Source: Mytilus galloprovincialis (Eukaryota > Mollusca > Bivalvia > Mytilida > Mytilidae). Taken from it: a DNA stretch of 64,000 nt. The stretch spans positions 64,542,144 through 64,606,143 of the forward strand of contig NC_134847.1 of the NCBI RefSeq assembly GCF_965363235.1, in the 5' to 3' direction. The translations under genes were made by a program, and so were the position numbers. The notes under the pieces were generated by a model that saw only the letters and a list, made by a program, of their open reading frames with translations, was not told the origin of the DNA and made no database searches. Shown here in pieces: positions 34,101 through 46,322 of this stretch (its first letter is position 1; the number at the start of each line of letters is the position of its first letter).

Positions 34101-37100
34101 CAAGTTTCTTGCAAATGCTACTGTGTTGTGTATAAGAATGTATCTATTGTTTTGTTGTTCTATGTTTCTGTGTTTACCAGTTCTCTAAGTTTGTATTGTC
34201 ATCTGGATATCCAGCTCTTGACCTTTGAGCTGCCTAGGATAGAAATCGACCTTATGCAAATGAATATCAATACATGTATCTGTTAACTTATTTCAGGTAG
34301 ATAAATCTCTATATAAAGTCTGTAATTATTTGAAAATTTAGTTATTTTTCTTCCGCTTATTCTTCTTCTTCTTTCAGTACAGAGTCGGACTCTTCTTGAG
34401 TGTATATAAATGACTATTGCTAGTTTAAACATGAGGCCTTCCCTCCTCAATTAATAAAAACAACCGTAACTTTTTACAGGAAAATTATTTACAAATAAAA
34501 CTATGTACATTGTTATAAGAACCCTATTAAAATAAACCAAAATTCATTTTTTATTAGATATTTGAATGTTCCAAAATCCACCAAAGGCTTATACATATAC
34601 TTATACATATATGTGTTTATTAATTAACTACACTGTTATTGGACTTAATATGATGAAAACTGCCTATGCAATATAATGTGTAAACTAGGCCAATACAGAA
34701 TAACTCGGCCAATACAGATTTTTTTCTGTATTGGCCGAGTTATTCTATATTGGCCGAGTTGACACAAGTGCAGGAATTCGGAACGTCTCTAGATTTTACA
34801 TCGAAAGTCACGATAAACACAGACTGAAAGTAAACAGTTGTTTTGAAGACGCAGTTGTCATTTAGTGATCTTAAACATGCTGAAAATGTCAGTATGGCAT
34901 ACATTTCAGGCGAAAGACGGTCACATTCATTTAAAAGGTATTTTGAAAGCAGACGATAGAACTATTTCAGGTTTGGGGAACGAGTAGATTATCACAAAGT
35001 TCATTTCTTGACGACCTCATAATTTCACGATTGTACACATCGATTTTTAATTAGTTTCTGCATAACACATGCAATGGCAGTACCTTTCCAATTACTATTT
35101 ATGTGTTGCGTCTTAATTTAAGTTGTAACACTTTATAGTGACTGAAAAGGGTAGAAAAATTCATCAGATGAGAAAATGCTGAAGACACCTGGAAACAGCA
35201 CCAGATCATTATGTATTGCATCAAATACAAAGAAACAAACTGAGATTTGGATAGTTCCACTTCAAGGTAAAAATATTTATCTCTTGAAATGATATTAAGA
35301 AAATATTGTAACACTGTAGTTAATTAATAAAGATATTATTACGTGTATTTCTGTATTGGCCTTGTTATTGGTCCTCGGCCAGCTGTATTGGCCTTCGGCT
35401 TCGCCTTAGGCCAATACAGCAAGCCTCAGACCAATAACAAGGCCAATACAGAAATACTTACGTAATAATATCATATTATGAACTTGCATATTAAGGTTGA
35501 TTTCTATGTTACGTAGCTCATTTGTTGCTTTGGTAATCTTCTTCTAAGATACATATGATTTGATAGCAATATATAGTCAAAAACCTGCACAAGTAAGAAC
35601 ACTTGATAGCACACTTAAAAGCAATACTTACCCCAAACCCAGCACCACAGTATGTCTGTAATTCCTGAAACAAAAGATATAAAATCATTTATACAATATG
35701 GAAGTAAAGAAAGTAACCTCATCTTACTTGTTACTTTGTCACAAACAGCTATATTAAATTAAGATATTCCTATGTAAAACATGATAAATCATGAAATTTT
35801 AAAGAATTAAGTTAATAGAAAATACTGACTTAAGTGTAACTTTTCTGGCATCTAAGTCTGCGCATTTATTGTTTTCTTTATAACACCCAGACCTACAACT
35901 GATTCTTGAAATCTTAATCTAACCAGGTGCTCCGCAGGGCACAGCTTTATACGACTGCAGTGGTGGAACCCTGAACAGTTGGAGCAAATTTGGTCACAAT
36001 ATTCAAGCTTGATACTGTCTGAATTTGGATTATAATCAAATTTTTGACATAGTATAGGTTTTTGTCACAATATAAATGTGATCAAAGATCTAACAAATCT
36101 ATTGCACAATACTGTGCAACTGAAGATTTTTTCTCTAAACTTTTGAAAAGTGGCAATGTAAGGGAGGTAATCAAGTAATCAAACATATATCTAACAGTAT
36201 TCTTTAAATTTTAATTGCATCACCTTCTTCACACTGCTTTTAAATTGTCTAAATTGTTCTTTAACCAGAAAAACTCTCTTTTCTCCCTTTTTTGCCCGGA
36301 ATCGCTTAATGATTTGAGCCATAACCCCCCATAACCATCCCTTTGTAGTATGGAAACTTGTAGTATAATTTCAGGGAGATTTATACACTTAAACACAAGT
36401 TATTGACTGAAAACTACAAAAATGCTTATTTGGGCCCCTTTTTTGACCCCTCATTTATTGAAACCCCCCTCCCACCTTGGAGCAAGAACCCCGAAACTCA
36501 ATTCCAGTCTTTCCTTTGTAGTTAGAAACCTTGTAGCATAATTTCAGAGAGATCCATTTACTTAAACCCAATATTATTGCCTGTAATCTAGAAAAATGCT
36601 TCTTTTTGACCCCTTATTCCTTAATGTTCAGGGATATTAACCCCAAACTAAATCAAAGCCTTCCCTTCATTATATTGAACCTTGTGGTACAATGTCAGAG
36701 GGATCCATACAGTTATACATAAGTTATTGTCCCTAAACTACAAAAATGCTTGTTTTTGGCCCCTTTTTGGCCCTTAATTCATAGACTGTTTAACCCATAA
36801 CCCTTAAAATAAATCTCAACCTTCTACTATATGGTATGAACATTGTGGTACAATCCAAAATCCATCCCAACCTTCCTTTTGTGGTTACAAAGATTGTGTT
36901 CAAATTTTATTGATTTCTATTTACTTATACTAAAGTTATTATCCGGAAACTATCCGTCTTTGGACGACGACGACGACGACATGATACCAATATATGACTA
37001 AAAGAAATTTAATTTTTGCGGTCGTATAAAAATTAGTATTTGAAATGACTAGACTTGAGACTGTAATCTTTGGATCATTTCTAATAATTGTTTTATCTAG

Positions 37101-40100
37101 TAACATAAAAAGTTAGTATTGTAAGAATTAAGTAACTAAATAACAGCTTTATTTCACTCTTTAACCATTTATTTAAAGGTTGTAGGCAGGATTTTTTCAG
37201 CTTTTTCTAATTCCTTTTTTTAACCCTATATGTAACTTGATGTTCTTACCTTGTCTTCTACAAAATATTTGTTGAAAAGTTGTGAAACGAAATTGGAAAC
37301 AAATATTAATAACATTTCTCCTATTACTCTGGGGGCCAAACCACTGAAACATAAAACATGTAACAATTAATTATAGAAGCCTTCATGTGTCCCTTTTCGT
37401 CTTGAATCTTGATACAACGAAGATTGATCATTGGATGCAAATAGTTTCCAGTGAGCAAATTGCAGAAACATGGGATCTCTATTTTCACCAAAACGAACAC
37501 TAATAATATTAAGCCAATAGTGTTTATTATTAAATTCCTTTTAAGAGTTTTTTTATTCATAATCAAAATACCCATTCAACTTCTTTTGAAATACTGTTCT
37601 CATTTAATGATAAATTCTGCTTTTTACAGCATATCTAAAAAAAATATATACTTACGCAAAGAAACCAAATATTCCATCATTATGATAAATCTCTGTTACT
37701 GATGAAAATATTGAACTGAAAAATATAAGATAATGATATGTTTAGAAATATTTGTGAGCATCTATTTCTTTGCATACCATTGTAAAATTCTTTACTGTAC
37801 TTAAATTTCATGATCAGTCCTAGACTTCAACCAAAACAAAAAATTCAAACAATAGATAAATATTGCCAATAAGGGAGATAATCCTTGAATTCACATTGAA
37901 GTGTACTAAAAATTCAAATAACAAATAATCTTGGGTTGTTTTTTGTAAGTGTTGCTTTTGCTTGTGGGGGGTAAGTTTAAGAAGACTTTTGAAATAGACC
38001 AATATAAGAACCAAGATTTGTTTCAGAAATTACAAACATGCTGTTGTGCTGACTTTGGGGTAGTATTGCTTTTAAGAACCAAGTCTTTTTTGATATTTTA
38101 AGATAAAGTTGAAATTCAAGGCCAAATTATCAATTCCTTATATAACAAATGTACAATAACTCATAAAAATTCTATAGAAATAGGATGTTACATGTGCTGA
38201 AAATTGTTGTACAACTTTTTTAATTTTTCATTAATATCCTTTCAGCTGTTAAGGAGGAGATGCAATACTGAAGTGTGAGTTTGATTATCTCCCCTGAAGA
38301 ACAGGAATTATATTTGTTTTCAATAGGAGTTGCACTTACAAAGAATATGCAAGGACAAAATGATTTTTATATACAACCCTTAAACTTGTACAAATAAATA
38401 AAATGATGTCACCAAACTCTTTTTCTTGCTACATAAGTAAAAGGGACATTTTACATAATTATCAAATTAAATGATCTCCCTTGATAAATAACAATTTAAT
38501 GGATGATAAATTATCTGAGATCATCCTTGGTTTTTGGTGTGGTTCATGCTGCTCAGTTTTATTTTCTGTGTAAAGTTTTAAGAACTGTTTATTGTAAATA
38601 AATCTGTCCATTTAATATCTTCAGATTTTTCTCTAATCATTGTACATGCAAAATTGTATTCATACATACATGATTTTATAGTTTTGACAAATTCTGCATT
38701 CAAGCTTTTGGAAAATTAAACTAAGTTTTCAAAACACTTAAATTTGTGGTCAACTCATATCCATAAAATCCATAAACATTGGTTACCCAGGAAAAATAGT
38801 GGTTACATAGTATCTATATCGAACAACAACTTCTTGTTATGCTTACTTGTATTCTGTCTCTCCACCTACAAATTGTGCCATCTGTCTGATCATAATAACT
38901 GCAATACAAAACATCACAGACATGTTATTATTTAAAGTTCAATCTAAAGGTTATGTATTTCAACAAAACAATTCCTTAACAGATAGAGCAACACCTCAAA
39001 AACTTTCAATATTTGATATCTTCTACATAATTGTTGTACGGTAATTTACTCATGATAGCCTTCCATCACTTGCTGTACATACTCTTTGATAAGCAAAAAC
39101 ATATTTATAGATGAAATTTTTTACCACAGAAGTTACAGTACAAATACACTTTGTTTTAATTACATTTTCGTGTTTGAATGAAACTACTGTTAATTAAGCT
39201 GATAATCAATCTTTCAACATTTCACTGTTTTCTTCATGAGTATTGTTTAAATTTTTATCTATCTATTAATCTTTTAAAAAAAAATATCCTATGAACTAAA
39301 TTAGAAAATGACCACTTAAAATTGTCATTAATGTTTACCGTGTAAAGGTTGACTTGCTAGTACACCACAACATTTGGCTAATACTTCTTCTGTTGTCTGC
39401 AAAGAGTAAATAATTTGTAATATTAAACAGGTGCTTAAAAGAGTTATTGGATCATAACCTTTTGCCACAATAAAACATCATTCATTCCAATTAGATGCTG
39501 TGGTCATGATTTTATTATACATGGAGCTGACCATGCTCAGGTCTACTTTCTGTTTTGAGAACCTTTCAGGATCCTCTTGTTTTATTGTAATGGAACACAC
39601 CTTAAAAAATTTGAAGTCTGAAATTTCATTTACTTGTGTTATAATTAACAGAACAGAAAGTACAACGATGATGCTGGAAGTGTTTAACAACCTTGACTGG
39701 CTATACATCCCTTGCCCAGTCAGTAAGTAGAATGAAGTGTTGTCAGATCCTTATAAGCAAATATTTGTGGTTGTTTTTGGCTTTACTACCTTGATTTAAC
39801 TCATCTAAATTAAATATATCAATAAAAGATACCATCAAATAATATTCCAAAGAAGAATCACTTCCAAGAATTATTCCATTAACAATTTTTCCAAGCAGAT
39901 TTCCTGCTCATTCCAATTTTTAGTAATGTAATTCCAATTTTTAGTAATGTAATTCCAATTTTTAGTAATGTACATTTTGTAACTGCCATGTTGTTTAACA
40001 GCTGAAGTTTTAAACCACAATATGTTTAGGGAAACACAAATGAAAGACTTCCCCAACAGATTTATTACCGCAAACCCTTTACATTGTTGTTTAGAAAAAA

Positions 40101-43100
40101 ACTCAACTAATTACAACAAACCTGTTTGAAAAATGTTTTGCACCACACTATAAGTTCATCATTTGCTTCTTCTGTTGGTTCTGACTTGGCTCCCAGTCTT
40201 TGGCCTTTAACTGCCTGTAAAATAAACCCAGATCATGTTATAAAGAATCAGAAAAGCAAAGTATCTCTGGATCTAATTCTGTTAAACATGCCACGACCCT
40301 TAATATTAGGTTGTATCATTACATATGAACCAACCTTCCAAGATTGCAAAAAGATCTGTCTTATATTAGTGGAAGGCATGTTATAAAGATAAGGGCAATA
40401 CATTATTAATAAAGGCTAGCAGATAATCTAGTTTTTCAAAACTTCAAGAAATAGCACATTATATATTCATTTTTCTACTGTTTTGTAATTCATTTACATC
40501 CATAGTTCAGCAAATCTGTTTCCTTATAAAAAATTAACATCTCAGAATTCACAGCAGAAAGGTGCATGTGTGTCTTTCATTGGTCATTGCCAAAGGTAAT
40601 TATTATTTACAGGATTACACTTTTTCATGATTTTTTATTTTAGTCTCTTGTGTATATTTCGGAGCTAAGTATGACATCCATTATCATCTCAATTTTATTT
40701 TTGTTATGAACCATTGTAAATCTCTAACTTGTATACTTGTTGATTACTAAACTTTCTCAGTTTGGACCATTTTTAAGTTCTACTGTGCTTACCTTGAGTA
40801 CAATTTTATCAACATAATTTCCTACAAAACCACTTAAAATTCTTGGTCCAACACCTCTATATAAACCAAGAAAGCCATCTGTTTTGTAAATATGTTTAAC
40901 TACAAATAGATACAATGTACATTACTCAATAAAAATATATTAAACAAAAACTCATTTATTTCAATGAAAATAAAAATTTCATTTCAGAGCAATGTCCATT
41001 ATAAGATTTTGTTGTACAAATTTGCTCTTATTGACATTATCAAGTTGATCTTGACAATTTGATCATTTTAACTTTGAAAGAATTTCTCTATCTTTAAAAT
41101 AATTTCTCTATCTCTATCTATAAAAGGTTTTCTATAAGTAGACAACACTTGCACTTTAACCCCTATATTTTAATTTTAGAGTCGATGGCCATGTTTTGCA
41201 GCAAGTTGAATCATCGAACACATTTTTTAAAACTATATACCCAAGGATGATTTTGATCAACTTTGGTTCGAATTGGCTCTGTTATTTTTGAGAAGATTTG
41301 TTTAACGTTAAAAAGTGAGACACCAAGTGTTGAAAAATGGTCAAACTCCAAGTCCTGTCCTACCATAATAATTGTCAAATCAAACTTTTAGTATAGCATG
41401 GTCAACTCACAAGATTACAATGACAAACAATCCTACAAAATATACAAGCTTTCTGTCAAATGGACTTTGAATATTGTTGTGTTTCACACAAATGGATGAA
41501 CAAATGTATTTATATACATATATATACTTATCATTTTTTTTTAATATGCCTCATAAATGGAAATCCAAATTTAACAAAACTTACTATATTTAAAAATATT
41601 TGGATAACAAAACTTTTCTTTCCCAAGCCCAAACCATGTTTTAGTCAATCCTGGGTCTAATGGTTCATGTCCAAGCTGAAAAATATAAAATAACAAAAAT
41701 AAATGAGATTTACAAATTTTTTGGAAAGGAATATGACATTTTTAATGCAATTAATGGATTAAACATGTTCTAATTGCAACTTTTCTCACATTCCAATGAA
41801 GTAACAAACTTATTTTGTCAAAAGTTAGAATGATTTGGGCCATAAAAAAGAATGTGTTTGTTTGCCCTAACCCTACCTACCCAGAAAATAGCTGCCTACT
41901 CAAAATCTTTTATTGCCTTGTTTAGAAAAAGTTTTTTTCTTAATCAGATTTACTTGACAAAAAAACATCCCACACTTCCATTTGTCTTTTTTCAAAAAAA
42001 AAAAAATTGCCTACCTACCTACCCACTGTCTCTACCTTTGGGTAGGGTTTGGGCAAACCAAAATGTTTTAAGTGTGGCCTTGATATACGCTCTTGAATAA
42101 CAAGTACAAAAAGTAATAAAATATTGTCTTTATGAAATAACATGCAACCTACTGTTAAATCAATGGTTTAAACTGTTTTCTAAACAAAATAAATCGTGAA
42201 GTCTTCGATTTCTTTTACGTTTAAAAATTAAAATTGCTATTTAGTCGACTTGATTTAAAAAAAAAATAACTGATGACATTAAGTCAAAAGCAACTGAAAG
42301 CCAGTATAGTGAACAACAGGCCTGAGGGAAACTAGATAATATCTAGTATTGTCAAGCAAAGCATAGTGACAGATGGTTAAGCAACTTTATAATCCTGTTC
42401 CCTCCTAGTGTGAGCCCTGCTATCCAAATGTAAACATGTGGTACAAACAAGTCTGACAAAATCATGACAAAAGATCCTTAATAGATCATAGCGATGTGTT
42501 ATACATGGCTTATAGTTTTGAACAAGCAAAAATCATTCAGAAAACGACTTTAAATGAAGTCTAACAGTGAGTATAACCAGTTGAATTTTGTTAATTAATA
42601 AAGGCAACAGTAGTATACCGCTGTTCAAAACTCATAAATTCATGGACAAAAAACAAAATCGGGGTAACAAACTAAAACCGAGGGAAACGCATTAAATATA
42701 AGAGGAGAACAACGACACAACACTAAAATGTAACACACACAGAAACAGACCAAGCATCAGACAAAATCCCACGAGAATAACAAATATAACATCAAAACCA
42801 AATACATGAATTTGGGATAGATCATTGTTAATGGTGAAATTTGTTCACATGGTGCCAAAGGGAAATAACTCTTACTCATATCAAGGCAATGGCTACAAGT
42901 GATAAATAAAATGAAAGTAAATGTACAGGAGACTATTAAAATACAATAGGAGGGAACATAGTTTTAAAGTGGTTGCCTACATATTTTAGGAATACATCAT
43001 TGGCACTATATATACTTTACAGTTGCCCTTTTTTAAATCTAAACTAGGATTTGATTTTGACAATTTTAGTGCTAGGTCGAATATTTAATATTCATATTGT

Positions 43101-43447
43101 CTTCATATACAACATCCAATATTTCAAGTATCGCAAGAGTTATAGTTTCTCAGAAAAAGATGTTTTTGTTGGAGGCTCATTGTTATGATTCGTATGATAA
43201 ACTATTAAAGTGAAAGTACAAAAAATGTACGTGTATAGAGGCCGGTATAAGAGATAAGATAATACAGAGGGCATGCGACTAGAGCGGTTGACTGGATTGT
43301 CAGATACAGTATATTTCATCGTCACTTTATTCTCCCTTGTTATGGATTCTTCCTCTATCTTTTAAATACCTGTATTAAAACTTTGGCGTATCCTATTGGG
43401 TGAAAAACTGCGGTTAAACCAGCAGAAGCAACATATTGTGCAGCCAT
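31081..43447 (-). CDS. MTCH2: Mitochondrial carrier homologue 2 (MTCH2-like)
   Basis: Twelve minus-strand exons join in one frame: 43447-43370, 41675-41585, 40899-40793, 40214-40122, 39396-39339, 38898-38847, 37715-37656, 37343-37250, 35664-35632, 33478-33411, 32334-32259 and 31182-31081. The total is 912 bp or 303 residues, the length I recall for human MTCH2. Family-like stretches: GLTAVFHPIGYAKVLIQ, GFLGLYRGVGPRILSG, ASQPLHVIMIRQMAQFVG, GIFGFFAGLAPRVIG, TYPFQLASNVMAVN and RGSAMFFRYV. The carrier motif PX[DE]XX[KR] is degenerate in all three repeats (PIGYAK, PLHVIM, PFQLAS), as expected for MTCH proteins, which sit in the outer membrane. Known family roles are insertion of tail-anchored proteins and binding of tBID; a role here is inferred. 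The first ATG gives a normal N-terminus. TTTATT, a minus-strand AATAAA, occurs at 30951-30956 and 29983-29988. Confidence 0.95.
31325..31830. repeat. Dispersed repeat with 'tacgac...gttgtata' ends, copy 1
   Basis: Starts agctggatacgaccactgaa and ends tttttgcggttgtataata. The longer copy at 35930-37030 has ends tttatacgactgca and tgcggtcgtataaa, which are inverted repeats of each other. An inverted 'agatgtgg' repeat is nested at ~31450-31505. In the last MTCH2 intron. Confidence 0.65.
31911..32190. repeat. Dispersed repeat, second copy at 59808-60105
   Basis: Shares gaccatcagaggt, ggtcaactcgatag, catggttataaatcaaatat and gaatttgacagttagtgccc with 59808-60105 (same orientation). Confidence 0.8.
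32259..32334 (-). CDS. MTCH2: MTCH2 exon 11
   Basis: Acceptor atatttcag, donor gtaaga. Encodes LVVSRYPFMDNYTSWVDC then MLSLRGR. Confidence 0.9.
32680..32914. mobile_element. MITE, PIF/Harbinger-like (GGCC ends, 3-bp TSD)
   Basis: 235 bp. Inverted ends ggccaaatgaaaatatatgt and (reverse complement) ggccaaataaaaaagtatgt continue into gtggttccagtta. The flanking 3-bp duplication is tta at 32677-32679 and 32915-32917. The inside has inverted ctacctaccc arms and no ORF. In an MTCH2 intron. Confidence 0.82.
33411..33478 (-). CDS. MTCH2: MTCH2 exon 10
   Basis: Acceptor attttttcag, donor gtaaga. Encodes LLFGQFTYPFQLASNVMAVN then KAG. Confidence 0.92.
33580..33735. repeat. 39-bp minisatellite, 4 copies
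   Basis: Unit gtgccattttattatgattg plus tgactgctttccatattac, starting at 33580, 33619, 33658 and 33697. About 100 bp upstream of MTCH2 exon 10 in the sense of transcription. Confidence 0.95.
34688..34753. repeat. Near-perfect hairpin with 'ggccaatacag' arms
   Basis: Arm ggccaatacagaataactcg continuing gccaatacaga faces its reverse complement, with a T-rich loop and one mismatch. It shares its core with the longer foldback at 35332-35472. Confidence 0.9.
35332..35472. repeat. Long foldback, ~141 bp
   Basis: gatattattacg...tatttctgtattggccttgt pairs with ...acaaggccaatacagaaata...cgtaataatatc. Inner ctgtattggcct/aggccaatacag arms and a ggcttcgcc loop give arms of about 65 nt. In an MTCH2 intron. 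Confidence 0.9.
35632..35664 (-). CDS. MTCH2: MTCH2 exon 9 (33 bp)
   Basis: Acceptor tttgtttcag, donor gtaagt. Encodes ELQTYCGAGFG; needed to keep the frame and total length. Confidence 0.88.
35930..37030. mobile_element. Long copy of the 'tttatacgac' repeat with internal duplications
   Basis: Inverted ends tttatacgactgca (~35949) and tgcggtcgtataaa (~37017). The inside contains several ~170-bp repeats (ccttcctttgtagt-like, ataatttcagagagatcc-like). No ORF. Related to 31325-31830; both lie in MTCH2 introns. Confidence 0.65.
37250..37343 (-). CDS. MTCH2: MTCH2 exon 8
   Basis: Acceptor tatgtttcag, donor gtaaga. Encodes GLAPRVIGEMLLIFVSNFV then SQLFNKYFVEDK. Confidence 0.92.
37656..37715 (-). 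CDS. MTCH2: MTCH2 exon 7
   Basis: Acceptor tatttttcag, donor gtaagt. Encodes SIFSSVTEIYHNDGIFGFF. Confidence 0.92.
38847..38898 (-). CDS. MTCH2: MTCH2 exon 6
   Basis: Acceptor tgtattgcag, donor gtaagc. Encodes VIMIRQMAQFVGGETEYK/N. Confidence 0.92.
39339..39396 (-). CDS. MTCH2: MTCH2 exon 5
   Basis: Acceptor ctctttgcag, donor gtaaac. Encodes TTEEVLAKCCGVLASQPLH. Confidence 0.92.
39910..39972. repeat. 21-bp tandem repeat, 3 perfect copies
   Basis: attccaatttttagtaatgt plus a, three times, between MTCH2 exons 4 and 5. Confidence 0.95.
40122..40214 (-). CDS. MTCH2: MTCH2 exon 4
   Basis: Acceptor tattttacag, donor gtttgt. Encodes AVKGQRLGAKSEPTEEANDE then LIVWCKTFFKQ, the hydrophilic inter-repeat segment. 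Confidence 0.88.
40793..40899 (-). CDS. MTCH2: MTCH2 exon 3
   Basis: Acceptor tatttgtag, donor gtaagc. Encodes KHIYKTDGFLGLYRGVGPRI then LSGFVGNYVDKIVLK. Confidence 0.93.
41585..41675 (-). CDS. MTCH2: MTCH2 exon 2
   Basis: Acceptor tatttttcag, donor gtaagt. Encodes LGHEPLDPGLTKTWFGLG and KFCYPNIFKY. Confidence 0.93.
41838..42079. mobile_element. MITE, PIF/Harbinger-like, second copy type
   Basis: Ends ggccataaaaaagaatgtgt and ...aagtgtggcc, flanked by ttg at 41835-41837 and 42080-42082. Inner inverted ccctacctaccc/gggtagggtttgggc parts. Related in design to 32680-32914. In MTCH2 intron 1. Confidence 0.75.
42594..42830 (-). repeat. Dispersed repeat, inverted copy of 57810-58060
   Basis: ggcaacagtagtataccgct, tggacaaaaaacaaaatcgg and gagggaaacgcattaaata match the reverse complement of the segment inside the 57244-58985 element. 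Confidence 0.85.
43370..43447 (-). CDS. MTCH2: MTCH2 exon 1
   Basis: ATG at 43447-43445. Encodes MAAQYVASAGLTAVFHPIG then YAKVLIQ; donor gtattt, phase 0. Holds the first degenerate carrier signature. Confidence 0.93.
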
Positions 43448-43784
43448 TTTTCTTTCTTGCTTATGGATACGAAAATTCCCGAGAAGTCGGAAAGTCACAG
43501 AAAGAGTTGTCCCCCTTTGGGTCTTCTCAAAGGTTAAAAAATATTCAGATAATCACATCTGGGCCATAATATAAAAGTCCAAGGTCACATATCATTAATA
43601 TCTCTGGATTTATATTGGTACCTTTTATACTTATGTATATATCGGTTTACAATCTATATGCGTGTCTGACATTGCCCTAGGTCATGTTTTCACTGCCGAC
43701 TGTTATAATGACGTTTTACACTAAATCCATTGGATGTTGGAAGTGTACTTGTTGATATTTTAGTCTAAGACACATTATATTTTT

Positions 43785-44425
43785 ATACCCCACGCAACAC
43801 AGTTGCGGAGGATATGATATTTTTTACCCGTCCGTCCGTCCGTCAGTCCGTCGGTCCGTCAGTCCTGTTTCTTGTCATCGCAACTCCTCTCAAACCACAC
43901 AACAGAATTTCATAAAACCTTTTTTGATAATAAGGATAATAAAATTGAGAATGGAAATGGGGAATGTGCCAAAGAGACAACAACTCGACCATAGAAAAAA
44001 ACAACAGCAGAAGGTCACCAACAGGTCTTCAATGTAGCGAAAAATTCCCCAGGAGGCGTCCTTCTGCTGGCCCCTAAACAAATATATACTAGTTCAGTGA
44101 TAATGAACGCCATACTAATTTCCAAATTGTACACAAGAAACTAAAATTAAAATAATACAAGACTAACAAAGGCCAGAGGCTCCTGACTTGGGACAGGCGC
44201 AAAAATGCGGCGGGGTTAAACATGTTTGTGAGATCTCTGGATACAGCATATTTCATCGAATGAAATATATACTATGTAGATGTGGAAATAGACAGGGAAT
44301 TACGATTCATTTTTTTTTCTAGGAGTTACGCCTCTTTGAACTTATTTGCTTCAATATACTGCAACAGTTTGTCATCGCAACTGTACTCTCAGATTTGTGC
44401 GTATATGGTCTTTTTTGTTGATGGG
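43785..44425 (+). repeat. Split 'atacccc...gtccgtccg' repeat with nested insertion
   Basis: ataccccacgcaacacagtt and (gtccgtcc)n start the outer repeat (43785-43936). It resumes near 44236-44425 with gggaattacgattcattttt and cagtttgtcatcgcaact. The piece in between is the 43937-44235 repeat. Confidence 0.6.
43937..44235 (+). repeat. Mytilus-type 'gagaatgg' repeat, near full length
   Basis: aaaattgagaatggaaatgg to aaacatgtttgtgagatctc. It forms an inverted pair with 45709-46011, about 1.5 kb away. Confidence 0.88.
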
Positions 44426-44984
44426 ATGTATATAGAATCATTTTCATAACAGCGTGGACAAGACTATTTCAGGTTATCAATTGACTGGGTTAGATTAGCC
44501 GGTAAACGTTCGCCTGTAAATTATGCCCAGTTGTCATGTCGTACGTGTCAGAGACATTTAAACTGTGTGGTAGCCAAAGGTTCTAAACGCCTAAATCAAA
44601 TAAAACGAATAAAGATCAGAGGACTACCCCTTGTGTGTTGATTTGAATGATGAATATTAAACTTTCATTTTTTTTCTTTTCGTGCACCTGTATGTACTTT
44701 TCTGTTTTATTTGTCTAACCCTATTGGGACATCTGACAGACTTAATGAGCGTAAAACCACTGTTATCAATAGCCGATGACAAACAAGTTAAAGGGAAATG
44801 GTTCAGTATTATCACCAACATAAGTTTTGCGGTTGTTCACGCTGTTATGAAAATAATTTTTATACCCTGCCACGTCCGGTCCGTTGTGTTTTCCAACGGT
44901 TAGATGTGTTCTGCTTTGTATAGATACCCGTTTCAAGTACATTTTTATAGTTATATCATAGATGGGAATTACAATCAGTACGGG

Positions 44985-45110
44985 GTTTGCGCATGGTCGA
45001 AGGCTGTACGGTGACTTAATTATAATGTAAACTTCTATGTCATTTGGTTTCAGATGTTTCTACTGAAGATGTTTCATTTGCAATCATACCACATCTACTT
45101 ATTTTTATAA
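44985..45110 (-). repeat. Mytilus-type 'agatgtgg' repeat, inverted
   Basis: gaaggctgtacggtgactta...caatcataccacatcta: reverse orientation copy. Confidence 0.7.
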
Positions 45111-45708
45111 GTGTTTCTTTGAATCGTGGCCATTCCAATTAAAGCAATGCCTGTAAATTGTTCATGAAAACCAACCAAAGAGTCGTACGAAAGAAACCTG
45201 CAGATTTCAATCCTTCCATCGATTACACTCGTAGAATGCGCTCAATTGCCTTGGGGACCTTTTAAACTAGACAAAGTTATGCCCCGCACTCCACTCTGAA
45301 GTAGCTATAATATAACAAAGTCAATGTAGGACTTTCTTTGAGATATAAATGTGTCTGGGAGACACAACTCAGCGGCCCCCGCCGAGATGCAAAAAGTGTT
45401 ATTTTAAAACAACTAAAAACGATGATTAACATATATTTTTTTTCTAGTTATGTAATCTATAATTTGAAATTTAAACAGACCTAGAAAATCCAATTCCACG
45501 AGTTCGCTTTCTATTTATATATATATTTATGTTTTTGCAGCACAAGTACCATCCTAATGAGGCTAGAACTATAACCTCTTTTGACCAATTTAGGAATTAT
45601 ATAAATTCTTCTGACATCAGACTCGGACTTCTCTTGAACTGAATTTTAATGTGCGTATTGTTATGCGTTTACTTTTCTACATTGGCTAGAGGTATAGGGG
45701 GAGGTTTG

Positions 45709-46011
45709 AGATCTCACAAACATGTTTAACCCCGCCGCATTTTTGCGCCTGTCCCAAGTCAGGAGCCTCTGGCCTTTGTTAGTCTTGTATTATTTTTGAT
45801 TTTAGTTTCTTGTGTACAATTAGGAAATTAGTATGGCGTTCATTATCACTTAACTAGCATATATTTGTTTAGGGGCCAGCTGAAGGACGCCTCCGGGTCC
45901 GGGAATTTCTCGCTACATTGAAGAACTGTTGGTGACCTTCTGCTGTTGTTTTTTTCTATGGTCGGGTTGTTGTCTCTTTGGCATATTCCCCATTTCCATT
46001 CTCAATTTTAT
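45709..46011 (-). repeat. Mytilus-type 'gagaatgg' repeat, inverted copy
   Basis: gagatctcacaaacatgttt to ccatttccattctcaatttt: the reverse complement of 43937-44235 with few differences. Confidence 0.88.
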
Positions 46012-46174
46012 CCTGGTGTGTAAGTCAAAAATGCAACTGCAGTTCATGCCGTTTCCATCCAGTGCTTTCTGAAAGCTGAAATTTCTTTCTTTCTTTTTAT
46101 CTAAGAATTATTTAAGGCAATTTGCTCTGATTTTTAATTCATTATTATATATACCTGCTATTAGATGCCAGTGC

Positions 46175-46322
46175 CAGGGGCGGATCCAGCCATTTAAAAA
46201 AGGGGGGTTCCCAACCCAGGATAAAAAGGGGGTTCCAGCTATATATCCCCATTCAAATGCATTGATCGGCCAACAAAAAAGGGGGGATATCCAACCCCCG
46301 GAACCCCCTGGATCCGCCAATG
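46175..46322. mobile_element. MITE with CAG ends and 5-bp TSD
   Basis: 148 bp. Left end caggggcggatccag, right end ctggatccgccaatg, flanked by agtgc at 46170-46174 and 46323-46327. Non-coding. Same end design as 61224-61392. Confidence 0.85.

Noticed and set aside
44682..44903. 73-codon ORF with a signal-like start
   Set aside because: No ATG in frame at the start (begins GTG), no clear donor, and it is surrounded by repeat fragments.
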